Source: Adiantum capillus-veneris
Taxonomy: Eukaryota > Streptophyta > Polypodiopsida > Polypodiales > Pteridaceae
Assembly (NCBI GenBank): GCA_014529385.2
Contig: CM043971.1
Span: 96,579,382 to 96,643,381, forward strand
DNA length: 64,000 bases
Direction: 5' to 3'
This document shows, one piece after another, positions 35,930-50,151 of the stretch. Every line of letters begins with the position of its first letter. Position 1 is the stretch's first letter. Below the pieces are notes generated by a model. It was not told the origin of the DNA, did no database searches, and was given only the letters and a program-made list of their open reading frames with translations. The position numbers were made by a program, and so were the translations under genes.

Positions 35930-37765
35930 ATGTCTCTAAGATGTGAGCGTAGGTGATTGCATCCGGAGAGATGCGTTCACTTTGCATCAGCCGAGAATAG
36001 TTCAGAGCTTCCTCTTCCCTCCCTTATTCGACATATGTCTGACTAACAAAATGACAAGCATTACTTTTTTTCTCCACAACCCTAGTTAACACTACCATGT
36101 GAGTTCTTTAGGAAGTCTCACTAATGATGGTCAACGACATGTCTTTAAGATGCGAGCGTAGGTGGTAGGTGATTGCATCTGGAGAGATGCGCTCGCTCTC
36201 CATCAGCTGAAAATTGTCTAGAGCTTCTTCGCCCCACCCCTATTCGGCATATCTCTGACTAACAAAGTGCCAAGCATTGCATTTTTTCTTGACAACCCTA
36301 GCTAACACTACCATGTGAGTCCTTTTGCCTATGTCAGCAATGATGGCAGAACTACGACATTTCTTTAAGATGCGAGTGCAGGTGATTGCATCTGGAGATA
36401 TGCACTCGCTTTGCATCAGCCGAAAACAGTTCAGATCTTCCTCTTCCCTCCCCTATTCGGCATATCTCTGACTAACAAAGTGCCGAGCATTGCGTTTTTT
36501 CTCGACAACCCTAGCTAACACTACCATGTGAGTCCTATTGCCCATCTCAACAATGATGGCCTACGACATGTCTTTAAGATGTGATCGTAGGTGATTGCAT
36601 CGGGAGAGATGCGTTCGCTTCGCATCAGCCAAAAATAGTTCAGAGCTTCCTCTTTCCTCCCCTATATTCGGCATCTCTCTGACTAACAAAGTGTCGAGCA
36701 TTGCGTTTTTTCTCCTCAACCCTAGCTAACACTACCATGTGAGTCCTTTTGCCCATCTTAGCAATGATGGCCGACGACATGTCTTTAAGATGCGAGCGTA
36801 GGTGATTGCCTCTGGAGAAAACACTGCTACAGCCATGCAAAAACACTGATGTAGACCTCTAGAAATACGGCTAATCTTGGCTGAGAACCGCTATCCCAAG
36901 GGGCTGAAAAACGCTAGATCAATGGCCGCAAAAACGTTGTCTAAGGGGGTTCAAAAACGCTGTCAATACAGGCTGAAAAACATTGTCCAAAGGGCCTGAA
37001 AAACGTTGTCAATCCCGGTTGACGAGTGTAGGTGGTTGCATCTGGAGAGATGCGTTCGCTTCCTATCGTCCAAAAGCAATTCAGAGCTTCTTCGCCCCTC
37101 CCCTATTGGGCATATCTCTGACTGACAAAGTGCCAAGCATTGTGTTTTTTCTCAACAAGCCCAACTAACAGTACCATGTGAGTTCTTTCGCCCATAGTAG
37201 TAGTGATTTCAAAACTACGAGATGTATTTAGGATGCGAGCGAAGGTGATTGCATCTGGAGACATGCGCTCACTTGGCATCAGCTGAAAACTGAATTTTGA
37301 TCCCCATTTCAACATCTTGTATAGCGCCACATGCCTTCAAGTTGAATGCTACTGGGGCGATGCCTTGCCTCCGCATTGGCTGAAAACATCATTGGCTCCC
37401 TAGCCCTGCCACATTTGGCCTACATGTTGAGCAAGGTATTGCGATAAATTGCATTTTTTCTCAACAAATTGAGCAAGGTAGTGCTTCTTCGTCCTCCTCC
37501 TATTCGGCATATCCCATCTCAAGGATGGCAAATTGCCACATGTCTTTAAGATGCAAGCACAGGTGATTGTATCTAGAGAGATACGCTCGCTTCGCATCAT
37601 CTAAAAATAGTTCAGAGCTTTCGGACCCTACCTCTACTTGGCATATCCTTGACCAACAAAATCATCATGAATTTTGTTGCCCATTTGAGCATCCTATATA
37701 GTGCCACATGCCTTCAAGGGGAACGCATAGGTAAATGCATCTAGAGTGATGCCCTGCTTTCGCAT
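35930..37765 (-). pseudogene. Decayed PPR-repeat array (segment B)
   Basis: Counterpart of 18680-20870, about 350 bp shorter because a block near 37020 is missing. The same minus-strand PPR-like phrases are seen (DAITFARILN, KRTHMVVLARVEEKKRNARH, SLDTITCACILKTCG). It is interrupted throughout. Confidence 0.75.
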
Positions 37766-38629
37766 TTGCTTAATACTTTCATATTCTTTTTGTAATTATG
37801 ACTTTCTAATCAATGTGTTTAGGTTTTTACACTTGTCTTCTAATGTTTGAAGTTGCTTTTGACTTAAGGATCCACATTATTGTAAGTAGTTCGTTTTTTG
37901 CTCATTAAATCATCATGATAAAAGACAAGTTGACAAAATTTTGAATATTTTGTGTGTGGTAAGGTAATGGCGGCAGAATCAGAAACCACCCAACCCTCAT
38001 TAGGAGCTGTTGTTGATACCTAGTCCCAACTTTCGAACCCAAAAGAGACTAGTCTTGATGTCTATGTTGAGAAGACCAAGACTAGGTACATGGAGCTTGA
38101 TGCAAAACTCTTGCAAACTTGGGTTGCTAAGCATGAGGTATATCGAGATATAGAGCTCCCTTGGGTACCCTTGTGTCAATTGGTGGGTCATGAAGCAGTC
38201 TGCAGCACTAGAAGGAACATTGGGGAATTAGAAAATAAGTTTAAGAAAGTAGGATATATGTCAAGTCTTGGAAACTTTCTTGTTTTTGAATTTTTGCCCA
38301 ATGGAGAGAGGATTGGCGTCTCAGAAGAGGAAGAGAAACAGTGGGATGCGTCCTTTTGGGGTGCTATTGATCAAGAGTTTGAGATGGAGTTATCCCTTTC
38401 TCAAAGTTGGATGCATCTTAAAGGTCAAAAATTGGTGGTACTCGATGGGAACCATCGTCTCAAAGCTTGGACGTCACAAATCAACACTCGTAAGTCTTGT
38501 TTGTTTTTAAAGATATTCATTTTACATCAATAAATATTGTAATACAAGTGTGAAAAAATTGTAGTTTTTCGTGATGATCCTTCAACGTACGTGCACGTTA
38601 AGAGGAATCCCAAAATCCAAGCCAATAAA

Positions 38630-38935
38630 AGCGAGCAAACCATAAACCGAGAAAAACTAACAAATTTTTTTGATATCCTTGTGCAATATATTAGTTGCAA
38701 TACAAAATTACGCAAACCATAAACTTTTTTTTGATATCTTTGCAAGACAAATTTTTTTGATATCCTTGTGCAATATATTAGTTGCAATACAAAATTACGC
38801 AAACCATAAAAAAAATTTGATATCCTTGTAATACAAAATTACGCAAACCGCAAACTTTTTTTTGATATCCTTGTAATACAAAATTACGCAAACCATAAAC
38901 TTTGCAAAACTTACAATGTTTTCTTATATCCTTGT
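38630..38935. repeat. Tandem repeats of TTTTTTTGATATCCTTG / AAATTACGCAAACC type
   Basis: About five units of 45-90 bases, each with TTTGATATCCTTG, a variable CAATATATTAGTTG, and TACAAAATTACGCAAACC. Nothing coding. Confidence 0.8.
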
Positions 38936-38957
38936 GCAATATATTAGTTGTATATAT

Positions 38958-39108
38958 TGTGGTGTGTGGTTGTGAAGGTGGAGTCTGGCCACCTAGTGTG
39001 GTCAGACATGTTATGGTTGTAACTGCTTGATGGTAATATAAGGAGGTGCCGGATGAGAGAGAGGCACACTTGGTTTGGACGTGTAGGCAGAGTCGACAAC
39101 ACACCACA
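38958..39108. mobile_element. 151-bp TG...CA element (possible solo LTR)
   Basis: Starts TGTGGTGTGTGG and ends ACACACCACA, inverse of each other, with ATAT on both sides (38954-38957, 39109-39112). It contains TAATATAAGG, a possible TATA box. A solo LTR of a very short retrotransposon or a small inverted-repeat element both fit. Confidence 0.4.
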
Positions 39109-39379
39109 ATATCTTGGATTTTTGTTGGTTAGAGATACTCCCTACCTAGTTTCTTAACCTAAAAAAATAATTTTAAATTGTTCTATCTCTAACACATGCC
39201 AAAAACCTTCCATCAACATTGAAATTAACCAAAAAGGTGTATTGCATCTACATATCAAAATGGAGTGTGCAACAAAAAAAATAATGCCACACTGGAATAT
39301 TTGGGGCAAAAGCTAATAGCCATAAGCACATATCACCGAAGAAACTACTGCAATAAAATCATAGCAGGTCCACAAGCGT

Positions 39380-42300
39380 TTAAGGCTGCATCAGCACCCG
39401 TGAACCTCCAAGTGCTTGGACTAACTCCAATTTCGTTAAAGCCGCCTGATGCATGAACTCATGAGCATGAGGGTCAAGGCCAAGTACTTGCAGAAATATG
39501 AAGTAAATGTGCTTACATGGCATATACACAAGGCGCTTGCTTTCTCGGTTTTGAAAATCCTCGCAAGTACATCTAGGAAAATCTGACATTGTCACAAAGT
39601 ATGTCACTCCCTTTGCACTTGACCCCACAGTATTAACATAGAAAACATGTGTTTCATTGCAAACCACAATGACCTCTCGCACCAACTCTGCTGCCATGGT
39701 TCTACCCACTTCAATATTGCCATGAAACTCCTTTGTTAATCGTGATCTCCATTTCACAATCTTTCCATCTCTAAATTTGGGACGGATGCTGCTAGCAACT
39801 CTTTGGTTCAATGGAACTGTTTCATGCATTCTTGATGCTGATGCAACTCCTACTCGCAAAACAAAACCATTGGCTTGCAGTTGCGTTACCTCTTGAGGTT
39901 GCAAATTTGTGCCCTCTGCGACCACCCAAACACCGGGAGATGGACCTGGTGGGCCTTCGACTATGTTGTGAACCTTCCAGGTGTGCATGTTATTGGAATT
40001 ACAAAACCAAATGAACCCTTCCACAAGGCCTCCCAATTGTGAACCAGATGGAGGATATTTCCTACGGCCCCAAAAACAGGAGCTGGCACCCCTATTTTGG
40101 CATCCCTTGAACAGGCATTAATGAACCGCCCACATCGATCTCCATCTTTTGACACTACACCAAAACAAGTCATCTTTCACCCAGGTTCTGTTCTCCTTAT
40201 TTCCCAAACTGACTTTGCTACATTTACTTAATTCGGGATATGGGACATCCTTTGAAGCTTTTTTTTGGTGTTGAAGCCCACCAATTGAAGTTATCATTGT
40301 AACATACTCTGGCTTGTGGCTATCCTCCTCGAAGACAATATTTGCATCAGCAAAAATTGGCCTCTTTTTTCTAATACTCTTCTCTTGGAGTATATTTCTA
40401 TTCATTTCTAGACTATTGACACCCATTTCATGCATTGAAGAATGTTTGAGGTCAACTAGTTTCTTTCCAGCTGCCACGGAAGCAGATGAAGGTTGGTTCA
40501 TGAAGCGATCTGCCAAATCTTTAATGCCGGGACCGGTGGAGCTCCCAACACCTTTCAAATAGGCATTATATTTCACACTTTGAAGCACAACTAAAGCCAT
40601 ATCTGCACATGCTACCTCATACAAACTTATGTGATCCTTGTAACCAACCGAGGCACGCATACTAGCATGTTTTGACTCAGACAAGTTTGTGTTAGGAACA
40701 AAGATACCTGCAGCATCTTGTGATACAAATATTTCCCCCCAATGAGGCACTTGTACATCCCACCAAGCCAACCATGTCTCCAATGAGAAATCTCCCCTTC
40801 AATGGCCATTCTTGTTTTCCAAAATCTTGTAAGGTCTCCCTTAGAATGCTTAGCCGCATTCTCTGTAGGTGCATTTCTCCACTTGCGACACAAAATCTTG
40901 TGCTCCTCTTGAAATGCTGGACGGATGCACTTGACAGTATGTCAAACCATACTTTTCTCCCAATGAAACAAACATGATCTCTCTTTGTCTGGAGTAGACT
41001 TCTTTGCTCCCCCAAAATAAATAGTACGCACAGCAATACAATTGGCACTGGATTCATCAGCCATAAATCCCCTAAACTCTGGCTTATCGAAACCCTCTTG
41101 CTTAACCACATTGTTCAGCATCTTCCAAATTTCAATCTGAGCATATTTATTTTCCACGCTAAACTCAGCAGTTGCAATGGTGAGTAGATCTCGTACGTAA
41201 GGGTTGTAGACATGCGCTGACATAGTCGGCCATCTTTGAACACGGTGAACATGATCAAAGTGCACCCACATTTGCTCCAAATTACCTCCAAGACGTATGC
41301 GATTCACCAAATCAACTCCACTGCCCGGTCCCTTAATTGACATTTTAAATACATGAGGTTGTACTTTATCACCCAATTGGCCTGGAAAAAGGATACTATG
41401 GATAAAAGGATATTTGCACTTGCTTTTCAAGTCAAGCACTGCCTCAAGACCTTTTGAAGTGATTTTCTTTGATCTTTTTGCAAACTCCAAACTTCATTCG
41501 ACTCTCCTTTTATTTGACAGGGGAGACATACTGTCAAGGAATACAGAAAATTCCAAATCTTCAATTATAGCACTTGCAGTTGAACCTGCTCCAATAAGAT
41601 TTTCCATGATAAGATCATTAGTGGTGGCCTGCTCCAATTGTTTCACAGTCACCATAGGGTCTCGACTTGCTTGATCAAGCAACATTTCATCTATGTGACT
41701 TTCAACCATCCGACTCCTCCCTTCTGCACATGGATGATTATGTTCTCCAAGATGCAAAGCACACCTAGTACAATTATGCTTATCTCTAGGCAAACAATAG
41801 TAAATTACTGCAGGACATGTAGATACACATTCGGGAATCTGTCCACAATGAGTGCATACAGTGTGCCATATTGAGAAGAGATCAATCCTTTAGGACTGGA
41901 TTTAACAAGCCGACCTCGCCATTGAGACTCATTGAACATATTTGAGCGCAAATAAAATGGACAATCAATGTTGATGCAGCGCAAATGCCCAGAGCATCTA
42001 CTAAATCTGACAATGTCATTAAAACTATCACTGCTACAAGTGACATACTCTGTCCACATGTGACTATCATGTCTTTGCTCCATACCACTCATACCTGAAG
42101 AATTACCAGATGGAGGTAATTCAAAAGCAATATACCCATCATAATGAGTTGGTAGCTCATCAGTACAGACCACTTCCTTGGCTTGATGGAGGGCAATATA
42201 TAAATTTCTTTGCAATGGCATGCACTTAATCATGTCAATAACACTCGCATTGATCTCAGAGAGAGGTACTTTCTTGTCTTTCATGTCTTGAGAAACTCTG

Positions 42301-42581
42301 CCAATGCCAGCATCAATCTGATCCTCACTTCTCATATCCACCTTGTAGAACTGGTGTTGTTCATGATCAAGCATAAAAGTTTGCTCACCATCTGATGATA
42401 TAGTAGCTTCTACCTTGACTTGCGATCCAAATAATGTTAGTGGACGAAGACAGAAATTAGCATCACAAAGCTCAAAATGTTCTTGCAAAGAAGCAACTGT
42501 CAAAGAGTAAATTCTAGTATTGAACATAAGCACTAGCTTCTGTCCACGCCCTGGACCAAAAACTGTAATGCATCTCCCCAT
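39380..42581 (-). pseudogene. Mutator-like (MULE) transposase, broken
   Basis: Minus-strand reading from 42581. The N-terminus is unrecognised; then comes a cysteine/histidine zinc region (CPFYLRSN, THCGQIPEC, CTRCALHLGEHNHP); then a MULE core with HVHRVQRWPTM, FRGFMADESSANCIAV (the second catalytic Asp region) and CLFHWEK; and a C-terminal SWIM zinc finger CTCEDF...MPCKHIYF (near 39560-39500). This domain order is that of MuDR/FAR1-type proteins. Frame breaks are near 41870, 40785 and about 40100, with in-frame TGA at 41494 and 40942 (both possible CGA changes). No complete protein can be made. Confidence 0.65.
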
Positions 42582-44040
42582 GGGTTAATAGTGTGTTTAG
42601 CAGAAGGTAAGAATATCAAAGAGCAGTGGCATGGTTGTTTTTGATACAGCGGGTGTAAATAGAATAGAGTGATATCTTTAAAATTCTATCCATAAGCACA
42701 AGCCGCCAAGAATATTGCACGTTTGTGTTCACACGAACATTAATTATTGTTTTATAAAATATATATTAGAAATAATAATTCACTATATAATATAGTCAAA
42801 ACATGAAATATAAAGTGCTCAAAAAACGAGCCTGCTTTTAGTGTTAAAACACTAAAAAAGAACCTGTTTTAGTTTAAAAAACACTAAAAAAACGAATCTG
42901 CTTTTAATTTTTAAAACACTAAAAAACGACCCTGCTTTTAGTTCTTTGAGTTTTACGATTTTCAGTCAATCAAGCATATTAATGACAACCGAACTTCACC
43001 TACCCAGTTAAATGTCCCATGCACAATATCCCATGCCGAAGTTAAGGGTATTTACCCCATGCTGAGTGTTTTTGGTCACAAATTTATAAAATGCTCTTCA
43101 AGTTTTTCAAAATTCCCAAAGTACCCCTTGTCGTGAGATTGAATTTCTTGAAAGGCAAAAAAATTGTAGCTTTTCATAAGAAGACTGACTGTCTATCAAT
43201 ACGAGTAATTGCTTGTTATTTTTAGTTATAATTACCCTTTTTGCATGGTAATTTGTGCCAAATTACATGCTAAGAAATTAAAAACGGAGTCATGGTTTCA
43301 TATTCTTTAATCAAGCTCGGAAAAAACCTAGATATAGTGTAATCCCAACTACAAATTTTGAAATTTACCTTTAAATTTTATATTTGAAGGTGAAAAAACC
43401 CGTAAAATTTAGAGAAAATTAGTGTAATTTGGTATAAAAACCTTGAAATTTTGTCAAGTTACCTCCGTTGTTTCACATATGTAGGTTTGCCAAGTTTTCG
43501 GAAAAAAAATTCAAGCATTGTGATCATGGACTATACTCAAATCCATGATCATTAGCTATACTCCATGCACAAACTATTACCTCCTGAGATGAGAGTCTCA
43601 AAGAAAGAAAGAGATAGAGAACGATATAATATGAAAGGGGCCCTGTAGGCCCCTACTGTAGTTTCTTATAGCAATTCATAGGTATAGCTTTAAAGAAATT
43701 CACATGTCCAGCCTTAACGTTCCTGCAGCGCTCTCTCTCATCTCTCTTTGCGCTTTCTCTGTTGTCTGCTGCCGCTTGCTGCTTTGCCAAGCCTTTCACG
43801 CCAAGCCTCAGGTTCCCATCTCGCGTCAGGTTCCCTCTCGCCTCTCCCCTCCACCTGCTCGCCACCAAGTGGCTTGCTTGCGCCCACTTGAGGGAATTTA
43901 GCCTGCGCTAATTGATTGCACTAACTAATGAGTTAATCTCTCAAGCTGATAACGTTCGGAGAAGGGAGAATCTGCTGGGAGTCTAACTCGGCCATGGGGA
44001 GAAGGGAGTCTACGTCGGCCCGAAAACCTCCTGCCAGGTA
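42582..44040. other. Non-coding, with a short tandem repeat
   Basis: At about 42818-42945 a ~40-base unit (AAAACACTAAAAAACGA, CCTGCTTTTAG) is repeated four times. The remainder is AT-rich. A short plus-strand frame at 43704-43901 has a hydrophobic start but no other support, so no gene is called. Confidence 0.5.
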
Positions 44041-44047
44041 GATTTGT

Positions 44048-44770
<723 letters not shown>

Positions 44771-47168
44771 AGGGAATTTCTCGAGATGAAGAGTATTTAG
44801 TGCTATGGACTCTAGACTGCCTAAGCAGGTAAAAGGTAACTCTTGCACTCATTATTCTTTCTCCTTTGTAAGAATCTCTTATGATGTTCTTTTTTGCTTG
44901 ACACTTCCATAGCTTGACACAAACTCATGTGAAACGGTCACTTGCAAGTGATATCTTTCTCATTAGGAGGCTCGATCTTGGAACGAGCAAAGCTGGAAGA
45001 AATTCTTCGACGAAGAGGCTCTACAAGAAATTGAAGTAGAAATACAAGAGGACAAAAGGGTGCATCCTTGGATCTGGTGGGAAATTCCCCTGGGTTTGCT
45101 CATGCAGTTGATGTATTCGGTAGGTTACATATGCTTTGTACTCATCTATCTCTTGTAAAGCATCTACTTAAATTTTGTTTCACATATACGGACAATTTAA
45201 GGAACAGCTATCAAAAAGACTCGCAGAATCCAGCCTCTCTTGTGAAGATCAAGGCTATAATGAAAAATACAAGAGCTCCATTGATGAGGTCGAGACTTAT
45301 CTCAAGAATAATACGGGTGCAAATTGGTTGCAGTGGCAAATATGGCACTACGAGAGAGGTGGTTTAGCAAGCTATATGGTCTAGACTAGCAGAGTTAACA
45401 CAATGTCACACTTGATAAGCTTCTCACAATTATGCAAACCCCACTTACAGCACAGAGGTAATCTGGAAGTGCTTTTGGGATGGTATGTTGAAGTCGCTAA
45501 TCCTTTTATGTGCTTTGTATTGCTTGCAGGAAGGTTTGGGTACTAGATCGTATTTTAAGCAAAGACATTCGTAGGCTATGGGGTTTTGATGGAGGAGAAA
45601 AAGAATGGTGCAACTATATAGCATACTAATCCTATTGGGAGTCAGTTGTGGAGCGAGCAATGGACCTTATAAAGGAGGTCAAGGAAGTGCCCTTTGATAT
45701 TTGGAGCGATGCCATACGAGATTTCTTTTATTCTTGCCAAAAAGAGCACCTTTCTCACTATTTTAGGGAGATATCTAAATTGACTCCTGGAATGAAAGTA
45801 CAAAAGATGCCCTATTTGGAAGCTACAGCTTGGAGATTTGCATATAGGCAAGTGTGGTTAGTAGAAGGTTTGCAAGCTGACAAGGGGACAGGGATGAAAA
45901 TAATCTCTAATAGGAGATTTATGCATCGAAAGTTGTGTCTAATCCCAACAAGTCGAATCTTGCATAAGTGTTTTTTCTTACCTTTGAAACCTACTAACAA
46001 ACACGTGATCTATGAAATGAGTGACATTATTTTTAGGAAGCTTTTGCTGCAGCCCGGTTACCTAGGATGTGCTCGACCGTGGATGGAAAAGGGAGATGTC
46101 TTTTTAAATGTAAGTCACTGTCCTCACATTGGTCCTTCCTCTAAAATTGTTGTGGTGATCGACGTCGAAAAACAACATGCTGTCAAAATTGGAATCTTGA
46201 AGAAGGAACCATTCAGCCAGTATTGGGAGCTTCAAAATGAAGACAACTCTTGGCATGACTGGAACATATGTTTAAAAGTGTTGCAAGGATGGTCTCCAAT
46301 GTCTAATGTTGGACGAGAGGACGGTGTTTTTACTTGTTGGCTTCCAGGAGAGGAAATGGTTTCTTTTGAAGAAGATTTAAAAAGAGATTTGGATGATGAG
46401 TTCTACCTTTTTGTAGAACGTTGTAAACTTATTTGGATATACATGGTAGAACTCAATCAAGAGTTTTGTATTCAGCTTAATCTTATAAATATGGTCCTTT
46501 GTATTGCAATATTTCATTTGCATTTATGTCCATCTTCATTTTCATGCGATCTCATGTTATTAAGTGTATTCAAATGATAGAAAAATGTGTGAAAACGTAA
46601 CAAATTCGAAAAAAATCAATTCTTTGTTTTTTTATCAAAATGTGTGATACATCATTTCAAGCTTTGCATCCCTACTATTTGTGAAGATGGTTCTCTAGCT
46701 TGATTTGCTTTTCATCTTTAAAATTTGTATGTCAAAAGTACACCTTTGAGAGTGGCCTTGTAATAGCTAAAAATATCTTGTAATAAATTTAGCATGTTTT
46801 ACAAGCTAAAAATTTTAAGGTTTCACTCTTACTAATGATTCTACACTTCTAAAACATGTATCATATTCTTTGTACTTAGCATTTAAATTTAAAAGGTAAA
46901 GAAATGTCAATTTCTAGTTCATCATTTTCCTTGCACCTCCACACAAAGGCCACATTCACTAACAATATTATTGTAGATGCTTCACATTACTCCATCTCTA
47001 CTATTCCACCACACCCACCATGTATTTCAGCTTGGTTATTTATTGGCACTCTCAATGTAGAGCTGTCTTTTTTGAGGAAATCTTGAGCTGGTTGTGAGCT
47101 AAGCTAATCAAGCTTCATCAAGATCAATACCCCCCCCCCCCTTCCCCCTTCACGTCCCCACCTCTCTC

Positions 47169-47203
<35 letters not shown>

Positions 47204-47604
47204 TCCTCCCCACCCCACCCCCACCCCCACACCACACCCAATATTTATGTTTTCCTAAAAAGGGCTTTCTTTTATTGTCAATATTTTATTGGTAGCAAAA
47301 TTTTCTATATGGATATTTATGCGTTTGTAAAATGATAAATTTACCATACTCAAAAATCTATCTTCATAAAAATATTTATCAATTAGAACTATGGTGTAAA
47401 AGATACGCACTAGAACTACATGTACGAATGTTTTTCATTATGAAAATTTTGCACTAACTAACTTGGAACAACAATGTGCAAATTTCATTATAGTAACTTG
47501 AAAGTAGAAATAATTCTCATATATGAAGTAGAGTATAATAAGTAAAGATTCTTCTTTTTCAACTTACAATTGTGATGCACTTTTTTATTACTATTAAATG
47601 AGGC

Positions 47605-47950
47605 GAGGGCCACAATGGTGATCGCCTTCTGTAGCCATATTATTGGCGAGGAATTTTGCACGGAGCGCAATAATTGTGCGCAGCCAGGTGAGACGAGATG
47701 ATGGGCAATGTCACAGGAACGTAGGAGTGCTATCTACTCAATGATACCATGTGGAAATTAGAGGTGATACTCTACACTGTGCATACACACACACATAGAC
47801 GTGCTAGTGCAGGAGGCGCTTACCAAGAGATGCATGTCGACAAATGAAACCGCTCACATTATTCGGGTTGGAGACCTCTATCAATAGAGGTACGATTGAG
47901 ATTACAAACGTCATGTTGACGAGTTAAAGCCTTGCATCTTATTTCCAACA
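47605..47950 (-). mobile_element. Remnant of the short LTR element in segment B (one LTR plus primer site)
   Basis: 47750-47950 matches the LTR at 27291-27490. The primer-site sequence (TGGTATCATTGAG on the minus strand) and about 145 bp of interior remain next to it. The rest of the element and its other LTR fall in the block lost from B. Confidence 0.8.
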
Positions 47951-48783
47951 AGAAGAACCAAGGGAGGAGAAAGAAGAGGAGGAATAAAGCTTGGAATCGA
48001 GTTGTTTTAAGCCTGTAGAGCCGTCGAGCGCCACCACTGCGGAGCTGTTCCTGTTGCCTCTCGTCCGTCACTGCCTAGTGCCGACGTCCCCGATGGTGCT
48101 ACCCTGCAGCACCCGAGAGGAAAACCAAAACTCTCTCTCTCTCTCTCTCTTTTCGACAGGGGTGCAGCCCCCCCACCACCTCTTCCTTGGCCAGCAGTGA
48201 GCGGGAAGAAATCCACACTCCCTCCCACGCTCGTCATTCCTTTGTCTCTCTGTTCAAATAGAGGTTACAGCATTTGAAAATTTTTGTCATTTTTTTGAGT
48301 TTAAGGGTTAAGGCATTAAGCCCACTTTCTACCTTCCACCCACCACTTTCCAATTCTAGCCATAAGAGGCTCATTACACGCAAAATGGCAGCAGTGTGTA
48401 AGCTTCCGTAGCAAGGCTTTTTGAGGTAATCGGATACGGTATCAAAAAGTTCTTTCCCGCACCAGAAAATTCCGATGATATTTTGCAGAACATTCTAGCA
48501 AGGCTCTCTTCATGCAAAAATTATTAGGTAGAGGAAACTTCAACGTTTTAGTCGATTTCTGCAACAGACTCGCTTACCTTACCGCATTGGATTCGTGCCG
48601 CCGTCGGGAGCTTTTTGCATCGGATTTTCCTCGATAGAGGGGGTGACTATTTTCTATGTGCTTTTCTTTAGCGTGTGCTTTCTAATTTTGCAACTTTTCG
48701 CATTTCTTTAAATTTTAAAAAAAATAAAGATATCTGCCCCGTTTGCTAGTTCTTTAGCTTTTTCTAGACTTCTCTCCTCGATC

Positions 48784-49741
48784 GTGGGCTTAACCCCGAT
48801 CGAGTTATCTGGCCGGAGACGTCAGATTTTGACCCGTCCGGAGGCACGCTCCTCGGTCATGCCACGTGATCTGCAAGCACCCTTCTCGTCCGTAGACCCT
48901 GTGCTAGGACCCGGGGCACCCGTAGAGGCCACCATGCCTGATGACCCTCTTCCAACCGATGAGCCGAAAGAAATGGACACCGAGGCCGTCAAGGGTGACG
49001 AAGAGGACCTCTTGGAGTAAGGCCTGGATGATTTTGACCTCGCCAACCCAACGGACCTCGTGTCAGAGATGGAGCTCTCTAGCGGGATGTACCACTATTT
49101 TACCGCCAAACTGACCACCTTAGAGAGGATCCAGGGTGATTTGGTTACGATGCTTCAAAGCATCTCCACGCGGTTAGGCGCGTTGAATGTGGCTTCACTT
49201 AACCCAACTCCTCGAGGCAGACAGACCCCTGCGGCGCAGGTGAGCTTAGTCTCGTCAGCGTTCACAGGGGTACCACTCAATGTACCGGCAGGGCCGTCCG
49301 TAGAGACAACCTCGCACTTCCTCAAAGACCTAAAGCCTCCGAGGTTTGGGGGCAAGGAACGGGAATGAAACAAAGACTCTATCAATATGTTCTTAGAGCG
49401 AAGTGGTTGAACTTGCATACGCTGTGATAGCAGCCTAGCCACGTGCAGCCCATAGAGGCTAGCCTCTCATTAACTGGTAAGGCTTACAAGTGGTGGATGA
49501 ATCTAACCCCTCATTCTGCCACTTGGATGGAAATTGAAGAGATGTTTCGCAAAGAATTCTTGCCAGCTAATAAAGGGAAGAAAAGTTGGGAGTTGTGGGA
49601 TAAATGTTCTATGGAGAACAAATCCCTAACTCAGTACATCTCGGACTATAGGGGGATAGTACTCAAGCTAAAAAGGATCGATGAATTCCAGAAGCTACGG
49701 GGCTTCAAGAGAGGCCTCATAGACGGTTACCTTGTTTGTTA
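48784..49741 (+). pseudogene. Ty3/gypsy-type gag remnant, copy B
   Basis: Same protein as 28318-29400, and its first part is better kept: one frame runs from 48784 through TEAVKGDEEDLLE to the gag core. It has TAA at 49018 (TAC in A), TGA at 49366 and breaks up to 49440. Then ASLSLTGKAYKWWMNL and the uninterrupted ELWDKCSMENKSLTQYISDY, which is scrambled in A. It ends at a ~305-bp deletion (49735) whose edges share GTTTGTTAAT. Confidence 0.75.
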
Positions 49742-50151
49742 ATCTAAGGATTAAGGACAAGTCCAATAGTCATTTGACACATATACAAAAGTATGGCACT
49801 CTTGTCTCCTCTATTTTGGGTTTCGGTGGTCCTATTTTGATGGAGAACAGCTAAATGCCTTGATCATAATTAAGGCTGAAACTACTATATTTAGGTGCTT
49901 TCGGCAAGTGATCTCATTAAATTTACGGCCCAAAGTAATGAAGTCTCATCTTTTATTCTATTTTATATTTCACAAAAGCGTTGTCAAAAGATACGAAATC
50001 TATGTTAGAAGGCTCTCAAAACAAGGCCATTAATGACAAATCACCTACTTTTTTCAAATGTATACCTTTTTCACTCTCTCTCTATTTTGTGAGGGGTTTA
50101 AGTCTTTCCGTCTCTATATTTTCTTTCTTCTTCTCTAATCTTTGAGTTTTC

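Noticed and set aside
43704-43901. Small plus-strand frame with a hydrophobic N-terminus
   Set aside because: 65 codons, no conserved context or splice evidence; a chance frame in a transposon-derived region.
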